In this document: in pieces, positions 53,531-64,000 of the stretch | Layout of the letters: each line of letters opens with the position of its first letter | Position numbering within the stretch: position 1 is the first letter of the stretch | NCBI GenBank assembly: GCA_029961685.1 | Contig: JARWKL010000007.1 | Location: 9,447,406-9,511,405 of the forward strand | DNA from: Aristolochia californica | Taxonomy: Eukaryota; Streptophyta; Magnoliopsida; Piperales; Aristolochiaceae | Reading direction: 5' to 3' | Length of the DNA: 64,000 bases | Translations under genes and position numbers: made by a program | Notes under the pieces: generated by a model | Told to the model about the DNA's origin: nothing | Database searches by the model: none | Seen by the model: only the letters and a program-made list of their open reading frames with translations

Positions 53531-55540
53531 ACATATAAAACTAGAAAGAACAAACAATCCTTAAAAGTTAGAGAAAATTTTGGAATTATCTCTCTCTAGA
53601 TTTGTGCATTTCCATTTCAGATGTATACTTTTTCCTTAAATCAAGACTTGAGTTTTTACTTTTTCCTTTATCTCTCGTAAACAAAAACGATAAGGCAAAC
53701 AGATCACAACAAAATGAAAATTTTAGAGTTTATCTATGCAAAAAAAATTCAACAACAACAAATTTTAGCAAAGAAAAATTATTCACACACCACAAAGGAA
53801 CACAAAAGTTTTAATATCCAAGTTATGGAAATTCCACTAATTCAACCCAGATAGGTTGGAATTTTATAAGAAAGTGATTTCTAGTTGATCCTGCACATGT
53901 TTTAAATGTGGATATGCATGCTTGAAACATGTTAAAGATGCAGATGACCTACGGATCCAAACCACATTAAATTCTCAAGTTTGGGTGAGTAGGATATTTA
54001 CCCGAGCCAAACAAGCCATTATTTTACTCATTTACTGAAAAGCTGACCTAATTATCATACATGATTATAAAGTGATTTATCGGCCAATCATGCATAACAA
54101 GCTATATTATTGTCAGAAAATATTTATGGATATGGAGTCAACACTCAACTAAAAATTCCCCGCCTCCTCTTTTGTTTCTCGACGATTGTAAAACCTGATA
54201 TATAAAAACTAGATGAAGTTTACAATCCCTAAAAGTTAAAGAAAATTTTTTGGAATTATCTCTCTCTATAATTGTGCATTTTCTTTTTAGATGTATACTT
54301 TTTCCTTCAATTAAAGCTTAAATTTTCACTTTTTCCTATATCTCTCGTAAACTAAAACGATATGGCAAACAGATCACAACAAAATGAAAATTTAAGAGTT
54401 TATGTATGCAAAAAATTTAGAACAACAACAAATGTAAGAGAAGAAAAAATATTCACTCACCACAAATGAACACAAAAGTTTTGATATCCAAGTTTGGGAA
54501 ATTCCTCTAGTTCAGCCCTGATAGCTGGGAATTTTATCAGAAAGAGATTTTTAGTTGATCCTGCACATGTTTAAGATGTGGATATGCATGCTTGAAACAT
54601 GTTAAAGATGCAGATTACCTATGGATCAAAACCTCATTAAATTCTCAAGTTCTGGTGTAGTGGCATATTTATCTGAGCCAAACAAGCCATTATTTTGCTC
54701 ATTTAAAAAAAAGATGACTTAACAATCATAGATGATTGTAAAGTGATTTATCGATCAATCATTCATAACGGGCTTTATTTTAGTAAGAAATAACTTATGG
54801 ATTGGGAGTCAACACTCAGCTAAAAATCCCCCCACCTCCCCCTTTCTTTCCCGACGATTGAAAACTTGATAAATAAAAACAAGAAGGAGTTTACAATCCC
54901 TAAAAGTTATAGGCACTTTTTTGGAATTATCTCTCTCTACTTTTGTGCATTTCCCTTTTAGATATATACTTTTTCATTAAATCAAAACATGAGTTTTCAC
55001 TTTTCCCTTTATCTCTCATAAACAAAAAAGATAACGCCAACAGATCACATTAAAATGAAAATTTTAGAGTTTATGTATCTAAAAAATTTACAACAACAAC
55101 AAATGTAAGCAGTGAAAATTTATTCACACACCACATATGAACACAAGAGTTTTGATATCCAAGTTTGGAAAATTCCATTATTTCAACCTTGATAGCTCTG
55201 AATTTTATAACAAGGAGATTTCTAGTTGATCATGCACAAGTTTTAAATGTGGATATGTATACTTGAAACATGTTAAAGATGCAGATGACCTACGGATCCA
55301 AACCTCATCAAATTCTCAAGTTTGGGTGCAGTGGGATATTTACCCAAGCTAAACATGCCATTATTTTGCCCATTTACAAAAAAGCTGACTTAACAATCAT
55401 AGATGATTGTAAAGTGTTTTATCGGTCAATCATGTGTAACGGGCTATATTTTTGTAAGAAATGACTTATGGATTGGAAGTCAGCACTCAGCTAAAAATTC
55501 CCCCGCTTACCCCTTTGTTTCCCGATGATAGCAAAACCTG

Positions 55541-55973
55541 ATATATAAAAACTAGAAAGAGTTTAACATCCTTAAAAGTTACAGATACTTTTTGGAATTA
55601 TCTCTCTCTACATTTTTGTATTTCCATTTTAGATGTATACTTTTTCCTTCAATCAAAACTTGAGTTTTCACTTTTCCCTAAATGTGGATATGCATGCTTG
55701 AAACATGTTAAAGATGTAGATGACTACGGATCCAAACCTCATTAAATTCTCAAGTTTGGGTGTGGTGGGATATTTACCGAGCCAAACAAGCCATTATTTT
55801 GCCCTTTTATGAAAAAGTTGACCTAACAATCATAGAACATTGTAAAGTGATTTATCGGCCAATCAAGCATAAAGGGCTATATTGTTGTAAGAAATGACTT
55901 ATGGAATGGGAGTCAACACTCAGCTAAAAATTCCCCCACCTCCCCCTTTGTTTCCCGACGATTGCAAAACCAA
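55541..55973 (+). repeat. Truncated monomer (433 bp) at a block boundary
   Basis: About 237 bp are missing at 55680: CACTTTTCCCTA continues as AATGTGGATATGC. The junction coincides with the right end of the collinear match between blocks A1 and A2 and the start of block C. Confidence 0.82.
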
Positions 55974-58900
55974 ATATATAAAAACAAGAAAAATTTTACA
56001 ATCCCTAAAAGTTACATACAATTTTTTGAATTATCTCTCTCTATGTTTGTTCATTTCCATTTTAGATGAATACTTTTTATTTAAATAAAAAATTGAGTTT
56101 TCACTTTTTCCTTTATCTCTCGTAAACAAAAAAGATACGGCAAAATCATCACAACAAATTGAAAATTTTAGAGTTTTTGTACGAAAAAAATTTAGAACAA
56201 CAACAAATGTAAGGAAATAAAATTTATTCACACACCACAAATGAACACAGAAGTTTTGATATCCAAGTTTGGGAAATTTCACTAGTTCAACCCTAATAGC
56301 TTGGAATTGTATAAGATAGAGATTCTAGTTGATCCTGCACATGTTTTAAATGTGGATATGCATGCTTGAAACATGTTAAAGATGCAGATGACTTATGGAT
56401 CCAAACCTTATTAAATTCTCAAGTTTGGGTGCAGAGGGATATTTATGCGAACCAAACAAGCCATTATTTTGCCTATTTATAGAAAAGCTGACCTAACAAT
56501 CATTGATGATTGTAAAGTGATTTATCGGTCAATCATGTGTAATGGACTAGATTTTTGTAAGAAATGACTGATGGATTAGGAGTCAACACTAAGCTAAAAA
56601 TTCCCTCACCTCCCCCTTTATTTCCCAACAATTGCAAAACCTGATATATAAAAACTAGAAAGAGTTTACAATCCCTAAAAGTTACAGACACTTTTTTGAA
56701 TTATCTCTCTCTACATTTGTGCATTTCCATTTTAGATGTGTACTTTTTCCTTAAATCAAAACTTGAGTTTTCACTTTTCCCTTTATCTCTAGTAAACAAA
56801 AAAGATAAGGCAAAATCATCACAACAAAATGAAAATTTTACAGTTTATGTATGAAAAAAATTTAGAACAACAACAAATGTAAGCAAAGAAAATTTATTCA
56901 TACACCACAAATGAACACAAATGTTTTGTTATCCAACTTTAGGAAATTCCACTAGTTCAACCTTGATAGCTTGGAATTTTATAAGAAAGAGTTTTCTAGT
57001 TGATCCTGCACATGTTTTAAATGTGGATATACATGCTCGACACATGTTAAAGAGGCAGATGACTAACGGATCCAAACTTCATTAAATTCTCACGTTTGGG
57101 TGCGGTGGGATATTTATCTGAGCGAAACAAGCCATTATTTTGCCCATTTACAAAAAATTTGACCTAACGATCATAGATGATTGTAAAGTGATTTATCGGT
57201 CAATCATGCGTAACTAGCTATATTTTAATAAGAAATGACTTATGCATTGGGAGTCAACACTCAGCTCAAAATTACCCCGCCTCCCACTTTGTTTCCCAAC
57301 GAGAGCAAAACCTAATATATAAAAACTAGGAAGAGTTTACAATCCATAAAAGTTTCAAACACTTTTTGAAATTATCTCTCTCAACATTTGGGCATTTCAA
57401 TATTAGATGTATACTTTTTTCTTAAATCAAAACATGAGTTTTCACTTTTTCATTTATCTCTCGTAAACAAAAAAGATAATGCAAACAGATCACAACAAAA
57501 TGAAAAATTTAGAGTTTATGTATGCATAAAACTTTAGAACAACAAGAAATGTTAGTAAAGAAAATTTATTCACACACCACAAATGAACACTAAAGTTTTG
57601 ATATCCATGTTTGGGAATTCCACTAGTTCAACCTGATAGCTTGGCATTTTATAAGAAAGAGATTTCTAGTTGATTCTGCACCTTTTTTCAATGTGAAAAT
57701 GCATGCTTGAAACATGTTAAAGATGCGGAAGACCTACGGATCCAAACCTCATTAAATTATCAATTTTGGGTGCATTGGGATATTTACACGAGCTAAACAA
57801 GCCATTATTTTGGCGATTTACAAAAAAGCTGACCTAACAATCATAGATGATTGAAAATTGATTTATCGGTCAATCATGTGTAATAGGCTATATTTTTGAA
57901 AGAAATGACTTATGGATTGGGAGTCTACACTCTGCTAAAAATTCCTCCGCCTTCCCCTTTGTTTCTGGATGATTGCAAAACCTGATATATATAAACTAGA
58001 AAGCGTTTACAATCCCTAAAAGTTACAGACACTTTTTGGAATTATCTCTCTTTACATTGGTATATTTCCATTTTAGATGTATACTTTTACTTTAAATCAA
58101 AACTTGAGTTTTCACTTTTCCCTTAATCTCTCGTAAACAAAAAAGATAAGGCAAACAAATCACAACAAAATGAAAATTTTAGAGTTTATGTATGCAAAAA
58201 ACTTTAGAACAACAACAAATGTAAGCAAAGATAATTTATTCAAACACCACAATGACACACAAAAGCTTTGATATCCAAGTGTGGGATATTCCACTAGTTC
58301 AACCCGGATAGCTTGCAATTTTATAAGAAAGAGATTTCAATTTGATCCTAGACATGTTCTAAATTCTGATATGCATGCTTGAAACATGTTAACGATGCAG
58401 ATAACCTACAGATCCAAACCTCAATAAATTCTCAAGTTTGGGAGCGGTGGGATATTTTTTCGAGCCAAACAAGCCATTATTTTGCCCATTTACAAAAAAG
58501 TTGACCTAACAATCATAGATGATTCTAAAGTGATTTATCGGTCAATCATGTGTTACGATTTATATTTTTGTAAGAAATGACTTATGGATTGGGAGTCAAC
58601 ACTCAGCTAAAAATTCCACTACCTCCCCCTTCGTTTTCCGACGATTGTAAAACTTGATATATAAAAACTAGAAAGAGTTTACAATTACTGAAAGTTACAG
58701 ACACTTTTTGGAATTATCTCTCTCTACATTTGGGCATTTCCATTTTAGATGTATACTTTTTCCTTCAATCAAAACTTGTGTTTTCAGTTTTCCCTTTATC
58801 TCTCGTAAACAAAAAAGATAAGCCAAACAGATCACAACAAAATGAACACTTTAGAGTTTATGTATACATAACACTTTAGAACAACAAGAAATGTAAGTAA

Positions 58901-60611
58901 AGAAAATTTATTCACACACCACAAATGAACACAAAAGTTTTGATATCCATGTTTGGGAAATTCCACTAGTTCAACCCTGATAGCTTGGCATTTTATAAGA
59001 AAGAGATTTCAAGTTGATCCTGCATCTATGGAAATGCATGCTTGAAACATGTTACAGATGCAAAAGGCCTACAGATCCAAACCTCATTAAATTATCAAGT
59101 TTGGGTGCGGTGGGATATTTACATGAGCCAAACAAACAATTATTTTGCCCATTTTCAAAAAAACTGACCTAATAATCATAGATGATTATGAAGTTATTTA
59201 TCGGTTAATCATGCGTAATGGGCTATATTTTTGTAAGAAATGACTTATGGATTAGGAGTCAACACTCAACTAAAAATTCCCTCGCCTCCCCTTTGTTCCC
59301 CGAAGATTGCAAAACATAATATATAAAAACTAGAAAGAGTTTAAAATCCCTAAAAGTTATAGACACTTTTGTGAATTATCTCTCTCTACATTTGGCCCTT
59401 TCCATTTTAGATGTAAACTTTTTCCTTAAATCAAAACTTGAGTTTTCACTTTTTCCTTATCTCCCATAAACAAAAAAGATAAGGCAAACAGACCACAACA
59501 AAATAAAATTTTTAGAGTTTATGTATGCAAAAAGTTTCGAACAACAACAAATGAAAGCAAAGAAAATTTATTCACACACCACAAATGAACACTAAAGTTT
59601 TGATATCCAAGTTTGGGAAATTCCACTAGTTCAACCCTGTTAGCTTGGAATTTTATAAGAAAGAGAGTTTGAGTTGAACCTGTACAAGTTTTAAATGTGG
59701 ATACGCATGCTTGAAACATGTAAAAGATGCAGATGACCTACAGATCCAAACTTCATTAAACTCACAAGTTTGGGTGCGGTGGGATATTTACCTGAGCCAA
59801 AAAAGCCATTATTTTGCATATTGACAAATACACTGACCTAACAATCATTGATGATTGTAAAGTGATTTATCGGTCAATCATGCATAATGGACTAAAAATT
59901 CCCCCGCCTCCCCCTTTGTTTCCCGACAATTGTAAAACCTGAAATATAAAAACAAGAAAGAGTTTAAAATCCCTAAAAGTTACAGACACTTTTTGGAATT
60001 ATCTCTGTCTACATTTGTGCATTTCCATTTTAGATGAATACTTTTTCCTTAATTCAAAACTTGAGTTTTCATTTTTCCCTTTATCTCTCTTAAACAAGAA
60101 AGATCAGGCAAAATCATCACAACAAAATAAAAATTTTAGAGTTTATGTATGAAAAAACTTTAGAACAACAACAAATGTAAGCGAAGAAAATTTACTCACA
60201 CACCACAAATGAAGACAAAATTTTTGATATCCAAGTTTGGGAAATTCCACTTGTTCAACCCTAATAGCTTGGAATTTTATAAGAAAGAAATTTTTAGTTG
60301 ATATTGCACATGTTTTAAATGTGGATATGCATGCTTGAAACATGTTAAAGATGTAGATGACCTATGGATCAAAACCTCGTTAAATTTTCAAGTTTGGGAG
60401 CGGTGGGATATTTACCCGAGCCAAACAACCCATTATTTTGCCCACTTACAAAAACGCTTACCTAACAATCATAGAAGATTGTAAATTGATGTATCGGCCA
60501 ATCCTGCATAACGGGCTATATTTTGTAAGAAATGACTTATGGATTGGGAGTCAACACTCAGCTAAAAATTCCCCCGCCTCCCCCTTTGTTTCCCGACGAT
60601 TGTAAAACCAA
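55974..60611 (+). repeat. Higher-order repeat unit, first copy (4,638 bp, 7 monomers)
   Basis: Seven monomers, the sixth shortened by about 47 bp, form one higher-order unit; the next copy starts at 60612. Matching private variants at fixed distance support the pairing. Both first units have an AAATATATAAAAACAAGAAA start. A 36-bp stretch with ACATGAG and TTTTTCATTTAT is identical at about 57428 and 62065. Confidence 0.78.
59319..59941 (+). repeat. Truncated monomer (623 bp)
   Basis: About 47 bp are missing near 59890, from GGGCTATATTTT to ACTCAACTAAAAATT. This shortens the first seven-monomer higher-order unit to 4,638 bp. Confidence 0.78.
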
Positions 60612-61951
60612 ATATATAAAAACAAGAAAGAGTTTACAATCCCTAAAAGTTACATACAATTTTTGGAATTATCTCTCTCCATGTTTGTGCGTTTCCATTT
60701 TAGATGAATACTTTTTCTTGAAATAAAAAATTGAGTTTTCACTTTTCCCTTTATCTATCCTAAACAAAAAAGATATGGCAAATCATCACAACAAATAGAA
60801 AATTTTGGAGTTTAAGTATGAAAAAAATTTAGAACAACAACAAATGTAAGCATAGAAAATTTATTCACACACCACAAATGAACACAAAATTTTTGATATC
60901 CAAGTTTGGGAAATTCCACTAGTTCAACCCTAATAGCTTGGAATTGTATAAGAAAGAGATTTCTAGTTGATCCTGAACATGCTTTAAATGTGGATATGCA
61001 TGCTTGAAACATGTTAAAGATGCAGATAACATATGGATCCAAACCACATTAAAATCTCAAGTTTGGGTGTGGAGGGATATTTACCCGAGCCAAACAAGCC
61101 ATTATTTTGCCTATTTACAAAACACTTGACCTAACAATCATTGATGATTGTAAAGTGATTTATCGGTCAATCATGCGTAACGGCTAGATTTTTGAAAGAA
61201 ATGACTGATGGATTAGGAGTCAACACTAAGCTAAAAATTTCCTCGCCTCCCCCTTTGTTTCCCAACAATTGCAAAACTTTATATCTAAAAACTTGAAAGA
61301 GTTTACAATCCCTAAAAGTTACAGACACTTTTTGGAATTATTTCTCTCCACATTTGTGCATTTCCATTTTAGATGTATACTTTTTCCTTAATACAAATCA
61401 CGAGTTTTCATTTTTCCCTTTATCTCTAGTAAACAAAAAAGATAAATCAAAATCATCACAACAAAATGAAAATTTTACAGTTTATGAATGAAAAAAATTT
61501 AGAACAACAAAAAATGTAATCAAAGAAAATTTATTCACACACCACAAATGAACACAAAAGTTTTGATACCCAAGTTTGGGAAATTTCACTAGTTGAACCC
61601 TAATAGCATGGAATTTTATAAGAAAGAGATTTCTAGTTGATCCTTCACATGTTTTAAATGTGGATATGCATGCTTGAAACATGTTAAAGATGCAGATGAC
61701 TTACGGATCCAAACATCATTAAATTCTCAAGTTTGGGTGCAGTGGGATATTTACCCGAGCCAAACAAGCCATTATTTTATCCATTTGAAAAAAAGTTGAT
61801 CTAACAATCATAGATGATTGTAAATTGATTTATCGGTCAATCAAGTGTAACGGGCTATATTTTTGTAAGAAAAGACTTATGCATTGGGAGTCAACACTCA
61901 GCTAAAAATTTCCCCACCTCCCACTTTGTTTCCTGACGATTGCAAAACTTG

Positions 61952-62622
61952 ATATATAAAAATTAGAAAAAGTTTACAGTCCCTAAAAGTTACAGACACT
62001 TTTTGGAATTATCTCTCTCTACATTTATGCGTTTCCATTTTAGATGTATACTTTTTCCTTAAATCAAAACATGAGTTTTCACTTTTTCATTTATCTCTCG
62101 TAAACAAAAAAGATAAGGCAAATAGATTACAACAAAATGAAAATTTTTGAGTTCATGTAGACAAAAATTTTTGAAAAACAACAAATGTTAGCAAAGAAAA
62201 TTTATTCACACAGCACAAATGAACACAAAAGTTTTGATATCCAAGTTTGGGAAATTCCACTAGCTCAAACCTGATAGCTTGGAATTTTATAAGAAAGAGG
62301 TTTCTAGTTAATCATGCACATGTTCTTAATGTCGATATGCATGCATGAAACATGTTAAAGATGCAGATGACCTATGGATCCTAACCTCATTAAATTCACT
62401 AGTTTAGGTACGGTGGGATATTTACCCGAGCCAAACAAGCCATTATTTTGCCCATTTACAAAAAGACAGACCTAACAATCATAGATGATTGTGAAGTGAT
62501 TTATTGGTCAATCATGCGTAACAGGCTATATTTTTGTAAGAAATGACTTATGGATTGGGAGTGAACACTCTGCTAAAAATTCCCTGGCCTCCCTCTTTGT
62601 TTACCGATGATTGGAAAACCAA
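61952..62622 (+). repeat. Example full-length monomer (671 bp)
   Basis: This unit shows the standard order of sub-motifs. The TATATAAAA stretch is at 61953-61961. A CT-rich tract (TATCTCTCTCTAC) follows at 62010-62022. Next is an A-rich segment around 62100-62200 with runs of A and AACAAC. A CACAT-spacer-ATGT dyad lies at about 62318-62333, a TGCATG word just after it, and a BamHI site at 62376-62381. The 18-bp palindrome ACAATCAT-AG-ATGATTGT is at 62475-62492. The C-rich tract, slightly degraded here, lies at about 62580-62607, directly before the next unit. The first half is AT-richer; nearly all the CG dinucleotides of the family sit in the second half. Confidence 0.9.
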
Positions 62623-63293
62623 ATATATAAAAGCTTGAAAGAGTTTATAATCCCTAAATATTACATACACTTTTTGGAGTTATTTCTCTCTACGTTTGTA
62701 CATTTCCATTTTAGACATATACTTTTTCTTTAAATCAAAACTTGAGTATTCACCTTTCCCATTATCTCTCGTAAACAAAAAAGTTAAGGCAAACAGATCA
62801 TCACAAAATCAAAATTTTAGAGTTTATGTTTGTAAAAAATTTAGAACAACAACAAATGTCAGCAAAGAAAATTTATTCACACACCACAAATGAACACAAA
62901 ACTTTTGAAATCCATGTTTGGGAAATTCCACTAGTTCAACCCTGATAGTTTGGAATTTTATAAGAAATAGACTTATAGTTGATCCTGCACTTGGTCTAAA
63001 AATGGATATGCTTCCTTGAAACAAGTTAAAGATGCAGATGACCTATGGATTCAAACCCCATTAAATTCTCAAGTTTTGGAGTGGTGGGATATTTACCCGA
63101 GCCAAACAAGCCATTATTTTGCCTATTTACTAAAAAGTAGACCTAACAATCATTGATGATTTTAAAGTGATTTAGAAGTCAATCATCCATAACGGGCTAT
63201 ATATTTGTAATAAATGACTTATGGATTAGGAGTCAACACTCCGATAAAAATTCCCCCGCCTTCCCTTTTGTTTCACGACAAATCCAAAACCCG

Positions 63294-63829
63294 ATATATA
63301 AAAACTAGAAAGAGTTTACAATCCCTAAAAGTTACAGACACTTTTTAGAATTATCTCTCTCTACATTTGCGCATTTCTATTTTAAATGTATACTTTTTCC
63401 TTAATTCAAAACTTGAGTTTTCACTTTTCCCTTTATCTCTCGTAAAAAAAAAAAAAAGATAAGGCAAAATCATCACAACAAAATGAAAATTTTAGAGTTT
63501 ATGTATGAAAAAATTTTAGAACAACAAAAAATGTAAGCAAATAAAATTTATTCACACACCACAAATGAACAAAAAAATTTTGATAGCCAAGTTTGGGAAA
63601 TTCCACTAGTTTGGGTGGGGTGGGATATTTACGCGAGCCAAACAAGCCATTATTTTTCCCATTTGAAAACAAGCTGATCTAACCATCATAGATGATTGTA
63701 AAGTGATTTATCGGTCAATCATGCGTAATGGGCTATATTTTTGTACGAAAAGACTTACGCATTGGGGGTCAACACTCAGCTAAAAATTACTCCACCTCCC
63801 ACTTTGTTTCCCGACGATTCAAAAACCTG
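63294..63829 (+). repeat. Truncated monomer (536 bp)
   Basis: About 137 bp are missing at 63608-63612, where CCACTAGTT continues as TGGGTGGGGTGGG. AGTTTGGG occurs on both sides of the lost piece in an intact unit (CCAAGTTTGGGAA and TCAAGTTTGGGTG), and AGTT is shared at the junction. Confidence 0.8.
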
Positions 63830-64000
63830 ATATATAAAAACTAGAAAGAGTTTACAATCCATAAAAGTTAAAAAAACTTTTTTGAATTATCACCTTCTAG
63901 ATTGGGGCATTTCATATTTAGATGTATACTTTTCCTTAAAAAAAACATGAGTTTTCACTTTTCCCATTATCTCTCGTAAACAAAAGAGATAACGCAAAAA

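Larger units (their letters stand above)
32393..55680 (+). repeat. Block A2: second, expanded copy of the large segment
   Basis: Unit anchors are at 32563, 33229, 33900, 34569, 35239, 35910, 36576, 37234, about 37585, 38202, 38873, 39496, 40165, 40823, 41492, 42161, 42833, 43484, 44152, 44822, 45491, 46160, 46831, 47499, 48166, 48836, 49506, 50197, 50865, 51537, 52205, 52874, 53531, 54198, 54869 and 55541. The block follows A1 in order. Offset is about 32,392 at the left end, about 33,200 for 2.0-4.0 kb of A1, drops to about 31,500 after a shortened unit near 37.58 kb, then climbs to 31,888, 34,872, 36,232 and 37,555 as extra units appear. It ends in the truncated unit at 55541. Confidence 0.85.
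1..64000 (+). repeat. Satellite DNA array, ~670-bp monomer, fills the window
   Basis: The window is an uninterrupted head-to-tail array of one AT-rich monomer, entering and leaving mid-unit, so the true array is longer. I anchored units on the first base of the ATATATAAAA-like stretch and found 99 starts; the mean step is about 650 bp because some units are deleted, while intact steps are 657-674 bp. All units have the same orientation. Divergence is mostly single-base changes and short indels, and neighbouring units usually look no closer to each other than to units several steps away, which is typical of higher-order organisation. No unique flanking DNA, transposon or gene interrupts it. 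The monomer matches no satellite family I can name. A centromeric or pericentromeric location is inferred from size and structure only. Orientation is arbitrary: plus is simply the strand given. Confidence 0.97.
55681..64000 (+). repeat. Block C: seven-unit higher-order repeat region
   Basis: Anchors are at 55974, 56644, 57315, 57985, 58657, 59319, 59942, 60612, 61281, 61952, 62623, 63294 and 63830. Units pair at a constant distance of 4,637-4,638 bp: 55974 with 60612, 56644 with 61281, 57315 with 61952, 57985 with 62623 and 58657 with 63294. A block-specific variant CAAAATCATCAC (or one A shorter) replaces the usual CAAACAGATCAC at 56141, 56811, 60109, 60779, 61448 and 63465. I did not see it in the other blocks. 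Confidence 0.82.
60612..64000 (+). repeat. Higher-order repeat unit, second copy (cut by window end)
   Basis: This is the second copy of the seven-monomer unit that starts at 55974. About four and a half monomers keep the 4,637-bp register; the fifth (63294) has its own 137-bp internal deletion absent from its partner at 58657. The rest lies beyond the window. Confidence 0.75.

Noticed and set aside
1..64000. CENP-B box
   Set aside because: I looked for the TTCG....A..CGGG pattern in the monomer and saw no match at a constant phase on either strand.
1..64000. Transposon, LTR or retroelement origin or insertion
   Set aside because: No terminal repeats with target-site duplications, no reverse transcriptase, integrase or transposase motifs in any frame, and no break in the repeat register that is not a deletion or a whole-unit change.
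1..64000. Ribosomal intergenic spacer or 5S/tRNA gene array
   Set aside because: No rRNA or tRNA sequence appears in 64 kb, and the monomer lacks a cloverleaf or an A-box paired with the B-box-like word.
1..64000. CRISPR array or bacterial genome
   Set aside because: The repeat is 670 bp without spacers, there are no ribosome-binding-site-led genes, and no long coding frames exist on either strand.
1..64000. The large A1/A2 duplication as an assembly artefact
   Set aside because: The two copies differ by many substitutions, private deletions and whole-unit changes throughout, which a duplicated contig would not show. Read-depth evidence is not available to me, so this is likely but not proven.

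Overview
The whole 64 kb window is one tandem-repeat (satellite) array. A monomer of about 670 bp, roughly two-thirds or more A+T, repeats head to tail in a single orientation from the first base to the last. Using the conserved TATATAAAA-containing stretch as an anchor, I placed 99 unit starts between positions 171 and 63830; most steps are 657-674 bp. I see no protein-coding gene, RNA gene, transposon, CRISPR array or other inserted single-copy DNA. Every open frame is short (about 60-140 codons), lies inside the monomer, and recurs at the same phase of the repeat on both strands, as expected of a repeated non-coding sequence.

The source is very probably a nuclear eukaryotic heterochromatin block (centromeric, pericentromeric or knob-like). 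This rests on the array size, the higher-order structure and the heavy decay of CpG to TpG/CpA, which points to a cytosine-methylating genome such as a plant or a vertebrate-like animal rather than a fly. The species cannot be named from the sequence, and I do not recognise the monomer as a named satellite family.

Layout, from shared diagnostic variants and matching indels: (A1) 1-18.65 kb; (B) 18.65-29.24 kb, with its own local duplications; (A3) 29.24-32.39 kb, a partial third copy of the 7.3-9.7 kb part of A1; (A2) 32.39-55.68 kb, a second, largely collinear copy of A1 expanded by extra units; (C) 55.68-64 kb, a seven-unit higher-order repeat of about 4,637 bp. About sixteen units carry internal deletions, several with short direct repeats at or near the junction. 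The picture is of repeated unequal exchange, segmental duplication and microhomology deletion.

Each monomer has an ordered set of sub-motifs: a TATA-like stretch, a CT-rich tract about 55 bp later, a Pol III B-box-like word, a CACAT...ATGTG dyad, a BamHI site, an 18-bp near-perfect palindrome (ACAATCAT-AG-ATGATTGT), and a C-rich tract just before the next TATA-like stretch. Any function for these is inference. There are no genes here to work together; the interest lies in the array's architecture and in the conserved dyad.
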